DNA of 5,363 nt from Gemmatimonadota bacterium (GCA_009845645.1 VXZF01000136.1:1-5363), one strand, 5' to 3'. Numbered from the stretch's first letter, positions 1-5,363 are shown. Notes: generated by a model not told the origin, from the letters alone. Made by a program: numbers and translations.

Positions 1-1388
1 GCACTTGCCACCTGCCGACCTTTGGCATGGCCGAGGGGCTACCTCTTGCGATAGGTGTCGGGGGCAGGGGCTTGGGGCCAGAGCGGGTGACGGGGCGTTC
101 GGCTGTCACCGGCGATACCGTGATTACCGAGCCGCGGCACACCATGACTCTCTTTAACGTCGGGTACAACGGCGACGAGTCCGGGCTGCCCTCGACCAAA
201 GGCTTCATGCTGTGGGACGGCAAGGATCGCGGTCTAGAGGCCCAAGCGCTGCGGCCGCTCATCGTGCGCGTAGAGTTGCGCGGCGACGCCTACGAGCGCG
301 AGATGGCCGTCGATAGCGTGCTAGCGCGGCTGCGGGGGATTCCCGAATACGTCGCGCTCTTCGAGCAAGCTTTCCCGGCCGAAGCCGACTCCGTGGCCCG
401 GCAGTTGCCGCGTCTCGGCTGCGCGCACGATCCAACGCCCTTGCAGTCGGTCATTACGCGCTCGACCTTCGGCCGGGCCATTGCCGCGTTTGAGCGCGAG
501 CAAAACACGGTCAACACCGCGTATGATCGCTACGTGGCGGGCGACGACGAGGCCCTGACATCGACGCAAAAGCGCGGGCTCGAACTCTTTCACACCAAGG
601 CGCGCTGTGTCAACTGTCACAGTGGCCCGCTGTTTACGGATTCGAGCTTTCGCGCCCAAGGCGTCGAGCAGATTGGGCCGGGCCGGGCCTCGGCGACGAC
701 TAATACCGGTACTCCGCGTCCGACGGGGAAAGACGAAGGCCGCTTTCTCAATACGGGCAACCGCAGCGACATTGGTGCCTTCCGAGTGGTGGGATTGCGC
801 CAGATCGTGCAGACGGCCCCCTACATGCACGACGGTGCTCTGGCGACACTGGAGGATGTAATTGAGTTCTACGACCGCGGTGGCGGCGACGAAGCCTCCG
901 TTCCCGCCGAGAATATCGATCCCGAACTAGTACCGCTAAACTTGAGTGCTGAGGAGAAGCGAGCCCTGTTGGCCTTCATGCACGCCCTGACTGATTCGAC
1001 GATAGCGGTTCACGTGCCAGCGCGAGTGCCCAGTGGGCTGACGCCGGCCGGCCTCGAATTGGCCGCTGAGGCGGGTCTCGTGATCCCGGTTCCTGCGCCA
1101 GCGGCTCGACCTGTGGCCGTGCGGGTGTTCAATTTCCCCAACCCTTTCAACGCCTCAACTTCAATCTCGGTGGCACTACCGGAGGCCGGCGAAGTCGATA
1201 TCGAGGTGTACAATATCTTGGGTCAGAAGGTACGGCAGCTCTTTCGGGGCTACCGGCCAGTCGGCGTTTATCAGCTAGCGTGGGATGGGCGCGACGAGGA
1301 TGGGCGAGCGGCTGCCAGCGGCTTGTATCTCGTCTCGGCGCAGATGGGTGGTGCGCGCTACCTAGCGCGAATGACCCTCGTGCGCTGA
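1..1388 (+). CDS. Di-heme cytochrome c peroxidase / MauG-family protein with C-terminal FlgD/T9SS-like sorting domain (5' partial)
   Basis: The reading frame is open from base 3 to the TGA at 1386-1388, and its true start lies left of the window. The first complete codons read TCHLPTFG, the tail of the first CXXCH haem site, so the in-frame ATG at 27 is internal. Residues below are numbered from that ATG. The family's first-domain motif is seen as LWDGK...LEAQALRP (W63, Q73, P77, E83). The second haem site, CVNCH, is at 194-198 (bases 606-620). The APYMHDG block is at 264-270, followed by LEDVIEFYDRGG. This family comprises periplasmic or exported di-heme enzymes that reduce H2O2 or oxidise protein substrates; the substrate here is unknown. 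Residues 325-363 form an Ala/Pro-rich linker. Residues 364-453 form an Ig-like domain (FPNPFN, YNILGQ, WDGRDEDG, SGLYLV) of the FlgD/T9SS sorting type, implying surface delivery. No mau genes are visible. The family call is firm; the physiological role is not. Confidence 0.93.
   Translation, partial: TCHLPTFGMAEGLPLAIGVGGRGLGPERVTGRSAVTGDTVITEPRHTMTLFNVGYNGDESGLPSTKGFMLWDGKDRGLEAQALRPLIVRVELRGDAYEREMAVDSVLARLRGIPEYVALFEQAFPAEADSVARQLPRLGCAHDPTPLQSVITRSTFGRAIAAFEREQNTVNTAYDRYVAGDDEALTSTQKRGLELFHTKARCVNCHSGPLFTDSSFRAQGVEQIGPGRASATTNTGTPRPTGKDEGRFLNTGNRSDIGAFRVVGLRQIVQTAPYMHDGALATLEDVIEFYDRGGGDEASVPAENIDPELVPLNLSAEEKRALLAFMHALTDSTIAVHVPARVPSGLTPAGLELAAEAGLVIPVPAPAARPVAVRVFNFPNPFNASTSISVALPEAGEVDIEVYNILGQKVRQLFRGYRPVGVYQLAWDGRDEDGRAAASGLYLVSAQMGGARYLARMTLVR
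1122..1385 (+). other. C-terminal FlgD-like / T9SS type A-like sorting domain of the peroxidase
   Basis: The last roughly 88 codons of the peroxidase encode a compact Ig-like module. Its hallmarks are FPNPFN, an alternating beta-strand ending in EVYNILGQKVR, the loop WDGRDEDGRAAASGLY and the final MTLVR strand. Such modules end many exported proteins in FCB-group bacteria, where they act as sorting or attachment signals for type IX-like secretion. The module is recognised by sequence pattern only. It is separated from the haem domains by a Pro/Ala-rich linker. Confidence 0.85.
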
Positions 1389-1389
1389 A

Positions 1390-4300
1390 GTGGGCCGGCA
1401 GGTCTTTACCTCCAAGGCGCTCGCTGCCTGCCTGCTGCTGTGGGGATGCGGACGAGAGCCTGATTCCCCAGTAGCCGATCCGCCTCTGCGCCCGCAAGAG
1501 CGGTCAGTGTCGATGGTCCACTTCGCCGATGTCACCGCGGCCGCTGGTATCCACTTTAAGCATACCAGCGGTCTTTCAGGCCGGAAGTACGGCGTGGAAG
1601 CCCTCGGCTCGGGAGCAGCTTTTTTCGACTACAACGGCGACGGGCACATGGATCTCTACGTCGTCAATGGGGCCGACCTGCCCGGTCACGTATCGCCCCA
1701 GCCGCCCCGCAATGCGCTCTACCGCAACCGAACAGATGGACGTTTCGTCGAAACGGCGGCTGGGGTCGCCGATACCAGTTACGGCATGGGCTGTAGCGCG
1801 GGGGATTACGACAACGATGGAGATGCCGATCTCTTTGTCGCCAATTTTGGCACCAACGTGCTCTACCGCAACGAAGGCGGTCTCTTTGCCAACATCACAG
1901 CCGCAGCCCTCCCGGATAGCGACCGCAGTTGGTCCAATGGCTCGGCTTTTGTCGATTACGTCTTGGACGGCGACCTAGATCTCTACGTCGTCAACTATCT
2001 CGACTATCAGTTCGAAACCGATCCCCTCGATGAAAACGGTCGCCTGAAGAAAGATAGGCGTCACTACGCCCCCACTGAATACCCCGGTCGGCGCGACTTT
2101 CTCTATCGCAATGAGGCCGACGATCGCTTTGTCGATGTCACCGAAGAAGCAGGGCTTTTCAGCCTCGAAGGACGCGAGTTGGGTGCGGTGTTTTTCGACT
2201 GGGATGACGATGGCGACCCAGATCTATTCCAGGCCAACGACGCCACGCCCAACTTCCTCTACCGCAACGAAGGGGATGGCTCTTTTAGTGAAATCGGCTT
2301 GGCGGCTGGCGCGGCCTACAACGAAGCGGGCAAGCCCGAAGGGGGTATGGGCACCGACATTGCCGATACGGACGGAGATGGCCACCTAGAGATCGTGGTG
2401 ACCAATTTTCAGTGGGAGAGCAATACCCTCTACCAAGGTAAGGGAGACGGCTTATTGCGCGATCGGTCCACCGCTTCGGGTTTAGGGGCACCCAGCTTCG
2501 ACCGCTTGGCTTTCGGGGTCAACTTCTTTGATATTGACCGCGACGGCGACCCGGACCTCTACGTGGCCAATGGCCACATCGACGAGAATATCGCCGATTT
2601 CGATCCCCAAGTTTCGCACGGCCAGCGCGACCAGCTTTTCCTCAACGATGGCCAGGGCCGCTTCGCCGAAATCTCCGCGCAAGCCGGTCCTTTTTTTCAG
2701 CGCGCTATGGTGGGGCGCGGTGCGGCCACGGCCGATTACGACAACGACGGCGATGGCGATCTCTTCGTAGTCAACAGCAACCAGCCCGCCGTGTTGCTGC
2801 GCAACGATACGGCGTCGGCAAACCACTGGCTCACCCTACGCTTGGTCGGCACCCGCCGCAACCGGGACGGCTTAGGTTCCCGGGTCACCGTGAGAACAGG
2901 AGATCGCGAACAAACCCAGCAAACCCGCAGCAGCTTTAGCTATCTATCGCAGAGCGATCCTCGTTTGTTCTTCGGACTGGGCGCATACGACAGGGCCGAC
3001 CGGATAGATATCGCTTGGCCCTCGGGCGTCCGCCAGCAATTAAAAGACGTGGAGGCCGATCAGATACTGAATATCTCGGAGCCGACGGAATCGGTTGCGG
3101 CTCACACTGGGGATAGCCCCCATGAAAGAGCGTTCCAAGCAGGAGAACACCCGGCACCGCCCGCGTTTGAACTAGAGCAGTTCTGGCGGGAAGCCCCACC
3201 CGTCCTGATCGACGCCGGCCGCTTTGCCCCACCCGATGGCGCAGACCGTGTGTCTGGCGATGAAGTCGATGTGCTGACCGAAGCAGTCGCTAGCAATCCC
3301 CGAGATCCAGATGCCCACTTCCGCTTGGCCGAGGCTCTGTACCGGCTGCGGCGCTATGAGGCGGCAGAAGCCCATTACCAAAGAGCCGTCGCCCTCGATT
3401 CCTCCCATGCCCAGACTTATACTGGACTGGGAAAACTCTACGGCGATCAGGGAAATCGAACTAAGGCACTGGCGGCGTTTCAGCAGGCGCTGGCCTTGGG
3501 GGACGAAGCCATCGCTCACTACTACTTGGGCAATTTTTACGCCAGCCAAGGTTCGTACCAACAGGCTATCTTGCACTACGAGCAGGCCATCGAACGCCGG
3601 TCCGACTACGAGCAGGCCTATATCAACTTGGCCGGCGTCCATGCCCGCCAAACAGAATACAGCACTGCCATTCAGGTCTTGACGCGGGGTGTTGCCGCGC
3701 GACCCGGCAGCGCCGAACTCAAATTTCGTTTGGGGTGGAATTACTTTGTCCAGGGCCGCTATGCGGCAGCAGTGGAGCAATTCCAGCAAGTTGTTCGCTT
3801 GGATTCCCAACGGCACCAAGCCTATGACTTTATGGCGCGGATATATATGGTCCAAGAGAAGAGGGAAGAGGCCCAGCAACTTTTGCAGCAAGCCCTAGTT
3901 GCCCATCCCGACGCGAGTGCCCTGCTCGCGAGGTTGGGGATTTTGCTGCTCGATGCGGGAAACCCCGTCCAGGCCAGCGAACACCTCGAACGGGCCATTC
4001 GCAGTGATCCAGATCACGCAGAAGCCTATTACAGCTTAGGGCAGGCCTACTTGCGCATTGGCCTGAGTGATAAGGGCCATGCCGTGCTGCGTTACTTTGA
4101 GCTTTTACAGAATAACTACCAAGAATTATTGGACTTGAAAACGGCCATCGTGCTCAATCCCAGCGATGCCACAGCGTGTTTCGGACTGGGAAAAGTCTAT
4201 GGGCGCATTGGTCGCTATGAAGCGGCCCGCCAAGCGTATTTGGCCGTTTTGAAGATCGACCCCAGCCATCTCGACGCCCAGAACAATTTGGGCAATATCT

Positions 4301-4581
4301 ATTTGCGCCAGCAGCGTCCACACCAAGCCATCCAGGTTTTCAGCGCCTTGCTACAGGCTGATTCGAGCTATGTGCGAGCGTACAACAACCTCGGCTATGC
4401 CTATCTGGCCATCAACCAGCCTCAGCGAGCTATCCAAACGTATAAAAAAGCGATTGCGATTGATCCCCAATACGCACAGGCGTACTCCAGTCTAGGCTCA
4501 ATCTACATGCAGCAGGGACGAATTTCCGCAGCGCAGGAACAGCTAATTATCTACGAGGAACTGACTCAGCATCCACCATAA
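1390..4581 (+). CDS. Lipoprotein with FG-GAP/VCBS repeats, ASPIC/UnbV domain and about 12 TPRs (CRTAC1-like)
   Basis: The GTG start at 1390 is chosen because it lies one base after the upstream stop, because the frame is closed by a TGA at 1372 with no other start codon between, and because it gives a coherent lipoprotein signal. That signal is MGRQVFTSK followed by a hydrophobic stretch and the lipobox LWGC, with Cys20 as the predicted lipidated residue. No good Shine-Dalgarno is visible, so coupling to the upstream gene is likely. Residues 76-463 hold seven DxDxDGDxD-type calcium loops of FG-GAP/VCBS repeats, most followed by an LYRN-like strand, probably a beta-propeller. Residues 478-564 match the ASPIC/UnbV pattern (NHWLTLRLVG, NRDGLGSRV, SYLSQSDPRLFFGLG, IAWPSG). 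Residues 565-640 are a Pro/Glu-rich linker, and 641-1063 hold about twelve TPR units. The protein is probably envelope-anchored and acts in binding or scaffolding. No catalytic motif is seen, and the exact function is unknown. Confidence 0.93.
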   Translation: MGRQVFTSKALAACLLLWGCGREPDSPVADPPLRPQERSVSMVHFADVTAAAGIHFKHTSGLSGRKYGVEALGSGAAFFDYNGDGHMDLYVVNGADLPGHVSPQPPRNALYRNRTDGRFVETAAGVADTSYGMGCSAGDYDNDGDADLFVANFGTNVLYRNEGGLFANITAAALPDSDRSWSNGSAFVDYVLDGDLDLYVVNYLDYQFETDPLDENGRLKKDRRHYAPTEYPGRRDFLYRNEADDRFVDVTEEAGLFSLEGRELGAVFFDWDDDGDPDLFQANDATPNFLYRNEGDGSFSEIGLAAGAAYNEAGKPEGGMGTDIADTDGDGHLEIVVTNFQWESNTLYQGKGDGLLRDRSTASGLGAPSFDRLAFGVNFFDIDRDGDPDLYVANGHIDENIADFDPQVSHGQRDQLFLNDGQGRFAEISAQAGPFFQRAMVGRGAATADYDNDGDGDLFVVNSNQPAVLLRNDTASANHWLTLRLVGTRRNRDGLGSRVTVRTGDREQTQQTRSSFSYLSQSDPRLFFGLGAYDRADRIDIAWPSGVRQQLKDVEADQILNISEPTESVAAHTGDSPHERAFQAGEHPAPPAFELEQFWREAPPVLIDAGRFAPPDGADRVSGDEVDVLTEAVASNPRDPDAHFRLAEALYRLRRYEAAEAHYQRAVALDSSHAQTYTGLGKLYGDQGNRTKALAAFQQALALGDEAIAHYYLGNFYASQGSYQQAILHYEQAIERRSDYEQAYINLAGVHARQTEYSTAIQVLTRGVAARPGSAELKFRLGWNYFVQGRYAAAVEQFQQVVRLDSQRHQAYDFMARIYMVQEKREEAQQLLQQALVAHPDASALLARLGILLLDAGNPVQASEHLERAIRSDPDHAEAYYSLGQAYLRIGLSDKGHAVLRYFELLQNNYQELLDLKTAIVLNPSDATACFGLGKVYGRIGRYEAARQAYLAVLKIDPSHLDAQNNLGNIYLRQQRPHQAIQVFSALLQADSSYVRAYNNLGYAYLAINQPQRAIQTYKKAIAIDPQYAQAYSSLGSIYMQQGRISAAQEQLIIYEELTQHPP
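1615..2778 (+). repeat. Seven FG-GAP/VCBS calcium-loop repeats (coding)
   Basis: Within the lipoprotein, the Asp-rich loops begin at about residues 80, 139, 189, 270, 326, 381 and 449. Examples are DYNGDGHMD, DYDNDGDAD, DWDDDGDPD, DIDRDGDPD and DYDNDGDGD. Each is flanked by hydrophobic strands such as AAFF before and LYVVN or LFVAN after. Seven blades fit an integrin-alpha-like beta-propeller with calcium in the loops. The third loop reads DYVLDGDLD, where V and L replace the usual Asp-Asn, so its calcium site may be weakened. The spacing between loops is uneven, with larger inserts after the third, fourth and sixth. Confidence 0.88.
2821..3081 (+). other. ASPIC/UnbV domain region of the lipoprotein
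   Basis: Residues 478-564 follow the last propeller loop directly. They show the conserved order NHWL, LVGTRRNRDGLGSRV, SSFSYLSQSDPR, FFGLG, RIDIAWPSG and a final ILNISEP strand. In CRTAC1-like proteins this domain regularly closes an FG-GAP propeller. Its biochemical role is poorly known, so this supports the family assignment rather than a function. Confidence 0.88.
3310..4578 (+). repeat. About 12 tandem TPR units (coding)
   Basis: Residues 641-1063 consist of 34-residue-type units, with starts at about 641, 675, 707, 742, 776, 810, 844, 878, 928, 962, 996 and 1030. They show the TPR signature: A/G at position 8, Y at 11, G at 15, Y at 17, A at 20, and a closing A-[IVL]-x-x-[DN]-P. Clear units are RAYNNLGYAYLAINQ with its partner helix, and QAYDFMARIYMVQEK. 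Between the units starting at 878 and 928 sit 16 to 18 extra residues (910-927) that look like a second TPR helix without its first. The array runs almost to the C-terminus, so it forms an exposed superhelix suited to protein binding. Confidence 0.93.
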
Positions 4582-4626
4582 TGTGCCCATAATAAGAGCA
4601 AAATTAGCTTGTTATGCGGTCGGATT

Positions 4627-4654
4627 TTGATTATGTAAGAAGATCATCTATTAG
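4627..4654 (+). promoter_or_regulatory. Possible sigma70-type promoter
   Basis: TTGATT at 4627-4632 matches four of six bases of TTGACA. TATTAG at 4649-4654 matches four of six of TATAAT, with a 16-base spacer. An alternative -35 is TTGTTA at 4609-4614, with TATGTA at 4632-4637. Both are weak, and the host's promoter consensus is unknown. The support is mainly the AT-rich setting just upstream of the hairpin cluster. Confidence 0.25.
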
Positions 4655-4661
4655 CCACTGT

Positions 4662-4680
4662 CTCTTAATTCCGCTAAGAG
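4662..4680 (+). promoter_or_regulatory. Leader hairpin A (6-bp perfect stem)
   Basis: CTCTTA at 4662-4667 is the exact reverse complement of TAAGAG at 4675-4680, leaving the 7-base loop ATTCCGC. Its 3' arm shares bases 4677-4680 with the 5' arm of the next hairpin, so the two cannot form together. The perfect stem is read directly; a regulatory role is inferred. Confidence 0.45.
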
Positions 4681-4703
4681 CCCCGAAAGGAGGTATCGGC
4701 TCT
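4677..4703 (+). promoter_or_regulatory. Leader hairpin B (possible terminator or attenuator stem)
   Basis: AGAGCC at 4677-4682 pairs exactly with GGCTCT at 4698-4703. GA at 4685-4686 can add two pairs with TC at 4696-4697 across a CC bulge. The loop carries AAAGGAGGT (4686-4694), a perfect Shine-Dalgarno-like sequence with no start codon at a usable distance. TTTT at 4710-4713 lies six bases beyond the stem, so it is at best a weak intrinsic terminator. GGAG at 4689-4692 could instead pair with CTCC at 4702-4705, giving a further alternative fold. Confidence 0.45.
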
Positions 4704-4720
4704 CCATCGTTTTCCGCTGT

Positions 4721-4745
4721 GCAGATCCCGATCTCTGGAATCTGC
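4721..4745 (+). promoter_or_regulatory. Leader hairpin C just upstream of the RBS
   Basis: GCAGAT at 4721-4726 pairs exactly with ATCTGC at 4740-4745. After one C/A mismatch, CC at 4728-4729 can pair with GG at 4737-4738 around a 7-base loop. The stem ends 12 bases before the AAGGAG ribosome binding site. It could shape translation initiation, or it may be a fixed part of the leader RNA. No T-run follows, so it is not a terminator. Confidence 0.4.
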
Positions 4746-4757
4746 CTCACTTCTCAA

Positions 4758-4763
4758 AAGGAG
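4758..4763 (+). promoter_or_regulatory. Ribosome binding site AAGGAG for the CBM9-like gene
   Basis: AAGGAG lies six bases upstream of the ATG at 4770, an ideal Shine-Dalgarno distance. It fixes the start of the third gene over the in-frame GTG at 4719, and it contrasts with the lack of any such site before the GTG at 1390. Confidence 0.88.
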
Positions 4764-4769
4764 CCTTTT

Positions 4770-5363
4770 ATGCGACGCTCGCTGTTATTGGTTGCCTTTT
4801 TGTTGCCTATTGTTGCGACTTCCTCCTTTGCCCAGGATCCAGTCGAAGTGCCGCTGTACTTCGCCGTGGGCATTCCCGACAACATCCTGCCCACTATCGA
4901 CGGAGAACGCGATGATTGGGCTTGGGTAGATCCAAGTTTTGAGATAACCAGCACCGATATGTTCATCCTGACCGGCGGCGTAGATGACGCCGACGACCAT
5001 TTCATAGATATTCTGCTCGGCTGGAACGAAGGACAGAATAGGGTGTACGGTATGGTCCACGTGGTTGACGACTACCTGATTGTGGACAAAAATCCCGGTT
5101 GTACCTTCCGCGACGACAATTGCGAGATTCACTTCGATCCAGATAACCAAGGCGGCGGTCCCTACTCGGCACCCAACGACCAGGACCTACAGCCGGCCTA
5201 TCAGATCTGCTTGAGCATGTCCGAGCAATTCCCCCGGGTGCAGATGTACAATGGAGCGCTGGGCAACTTTGAGCAGGACGCGCTCAATTTCTGGTGGACC
5301 CATTCGGGTGATTTCGTCCAGAATGTCAATGCCAATGTGGGCAACGAGTACTTTTACGAGTTC
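4770..5363 (+). CDS. Exported CBM9-like / DOMON-like sugar-binding-type protein (3' partial)
   Basis: The frame is open for 198 codons from the ATG at 4770 to the right edge, with no stop reached. The start is supported by AAGGAG six bases upstream and by an immediate Sec signal peptide: MRRS, then a hydrophobic core LLLVAFLLPIVA, with likely cleavage after SFA at residue 21. The mature part opens with EVPLYFAVGIPDN and PTIDGERDDWAW (41-52), then LGWNEGQNRVYGMVHVVDD (83-101) and DNCEIHFDPDNQGG (116-129). This order (IDG..DDW, a strand with Trp then VYxxVxVxDD, then D..EIxxDPD) resembles the family 9 carbohydrate-binding/DOMON-like beta-sandwich. Cys111 and Cys118 lie close enough for a disulfide. 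The ligand is unknown. In such proteins the module can stand alone or join other domains, and the missing C-terminus would decide. Export is confident; the fold call is moderate. Confidence 0.8.
   Translation, partial: MRRSLLLVAFLLPIVATSSFAQDPVEVPLYFAVGIPDNILPTIDGERDDWAWVDPSFEITSTDMFILTGGVDDADDHFIDILLGWNEGQNRVYGMVHVVDDYLIVDKNPGCTFRDDNCEIHFDPDNQGGGPYSAPNDQDLQPAYQICLSMSEQFPRVQMYNGALGNFEQDALNFWWTHSGDFVQNVNANVGNEYFYEF

Larger units (their letters stand above)
4582..4769 (+). promoter_or_regulatory. Intergenic control region upstream of the CBM9-like gene
   Basis: This 188-base non-coding stretch is visibly richer in A and T than the flanking genes in its first half (4582-4670). It holds no convincing ORF. 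It contains weak promoter-like hexamers, then a cluster of three predicted hairpins between 4662 and 4745, then a strong ribosome binding site. A gap this long, beside a one-base gap between the first two genes, suggests the third gene has its own promoter and a structured leader. No known riboswitch consensus was recognised. Confidence 0.6.

Noticed and set aside
27..29. ATG at 27 as the true start of the peroxidase
   Set aside because: The frame is open to the window edge and its upstream codons read TCHL, the end of a CXXCH haem site, so the gene begins outside the window.
321..830. Open frame of 169 codons on the minus strand
   Set aside because: It is antisense to the haem domains of the peroxidase, including the CVNCH site, and its Arg/Ala-rich product has no domain pattern.
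3122..3172. ATG in the inter-domain linker as the start of a separate TPR gene
   Set aside because: It is out of frame with the TPR array and reaches a stop after 17 codons. The main frame continues uninterrupted through the linker.
3172..3891. Open frame of 239 codons on the minus strand
   Set aside because: It lies wholly opposite the strongly patterned TPR coding sequence, shows no recognisable motif, and is explained as a shadow of repetitive GC-rich codons.
4594..4614. Possible terminator hairpin just after the lipoprotein gene
   Set aside because: Only two 3-bp segments (TAA/TTA and AGC/GCT) with an internal mismatch can pair, and no T-run follows.
4719..4769. In-frame upstream GTG as an alternative start of the third gene
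   Set aside because: It would put 17 residues before the signal peptide and would lie inside hairpin C. The Shine-Dalgarno-like site upstream is 24 bases away, whereas the ATG at 4770 has AAGGAG at six bases.
4785..5150. Minus-strand open frame of 121 codons opposite the third gene
   Set aside because: The plus-strand frame has a signal peptide, an ideal ribosome binding site and CBM9-like motifs. The minus-strand frame has none of these.

Overview
The window carries three genes, all on the + strand. Two are cut by the window edges. They encode exported or surface proteins of an apparently Gram-negative, GC-rich bacterium. The first protein ends in an 'NFPNPFN...YNILGQ...WDGRDEDG...SGLYLV' Ig-like C-terminal domain of the FlgD/type IX secretion (T9SS) sorting type. 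Together with the FG-GAP/ASPIC-UnbV and CBM9-like families, this suggests an uncultivated member of the FCB superphylum or a relative (Latescibacterota, Gemmatimonadota-like or Ignavibacteria-like). That placement is an inference from protein style; no marker gene is present.

Layout. Positions 1-1388 hold the 3' part of a di-heme cytochrome c peroxidase/MauG-family gene. The window opens inside the first CXXCH haem site, the second haem site is complete, and a C-terminal sorting-type domain follows. One base after its TGA stop, a GTG start at 1390 opens a 1063-codon lipoprotein gene (1390-4581). It encodes a type II signal peptide, seven FG-GAP/VCBS calcium-loop repeats, an ASPIC/UnbV domain, a Pro-rich linker and about twelve TPR units. 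The TGA-A-GTG junction suggests the two genes are co-transcribed and translationally coupled.

Positions 4582-4769 form an AT-richer intergenic stretch. It holds possible promoter elements and three predicted hairpins. The first two share bases and so exclude each other, a layout resembling an attenuator or riboswitch. A strong ribosome binding site at 4758-4763 then precedes the third gene (4770 onward, cut by the right edge). It encodes a Sec-exported protein with a CBM9-like/DOMON-like beta-sandwich domain.

The gene set fits cell-envelope work. The peroxidase-like haem enzyme may be anchored at or secreted across the outer membrane. The lipoprotein looks like a large calcium-stabilised beta-propeller joined to a TPR scaffold. 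The third protein looks like an exported ligand-binding protein with its own control region. No mobile element, CRISPR array, tRNA or rRNA was seen. The most worthwhile items are the overlapping hairpins upstream of the third gene, the fusion of a di-heme peroxidase to a sorting domain, and the propeller-ASPIC-TPR fusion coupled to it.
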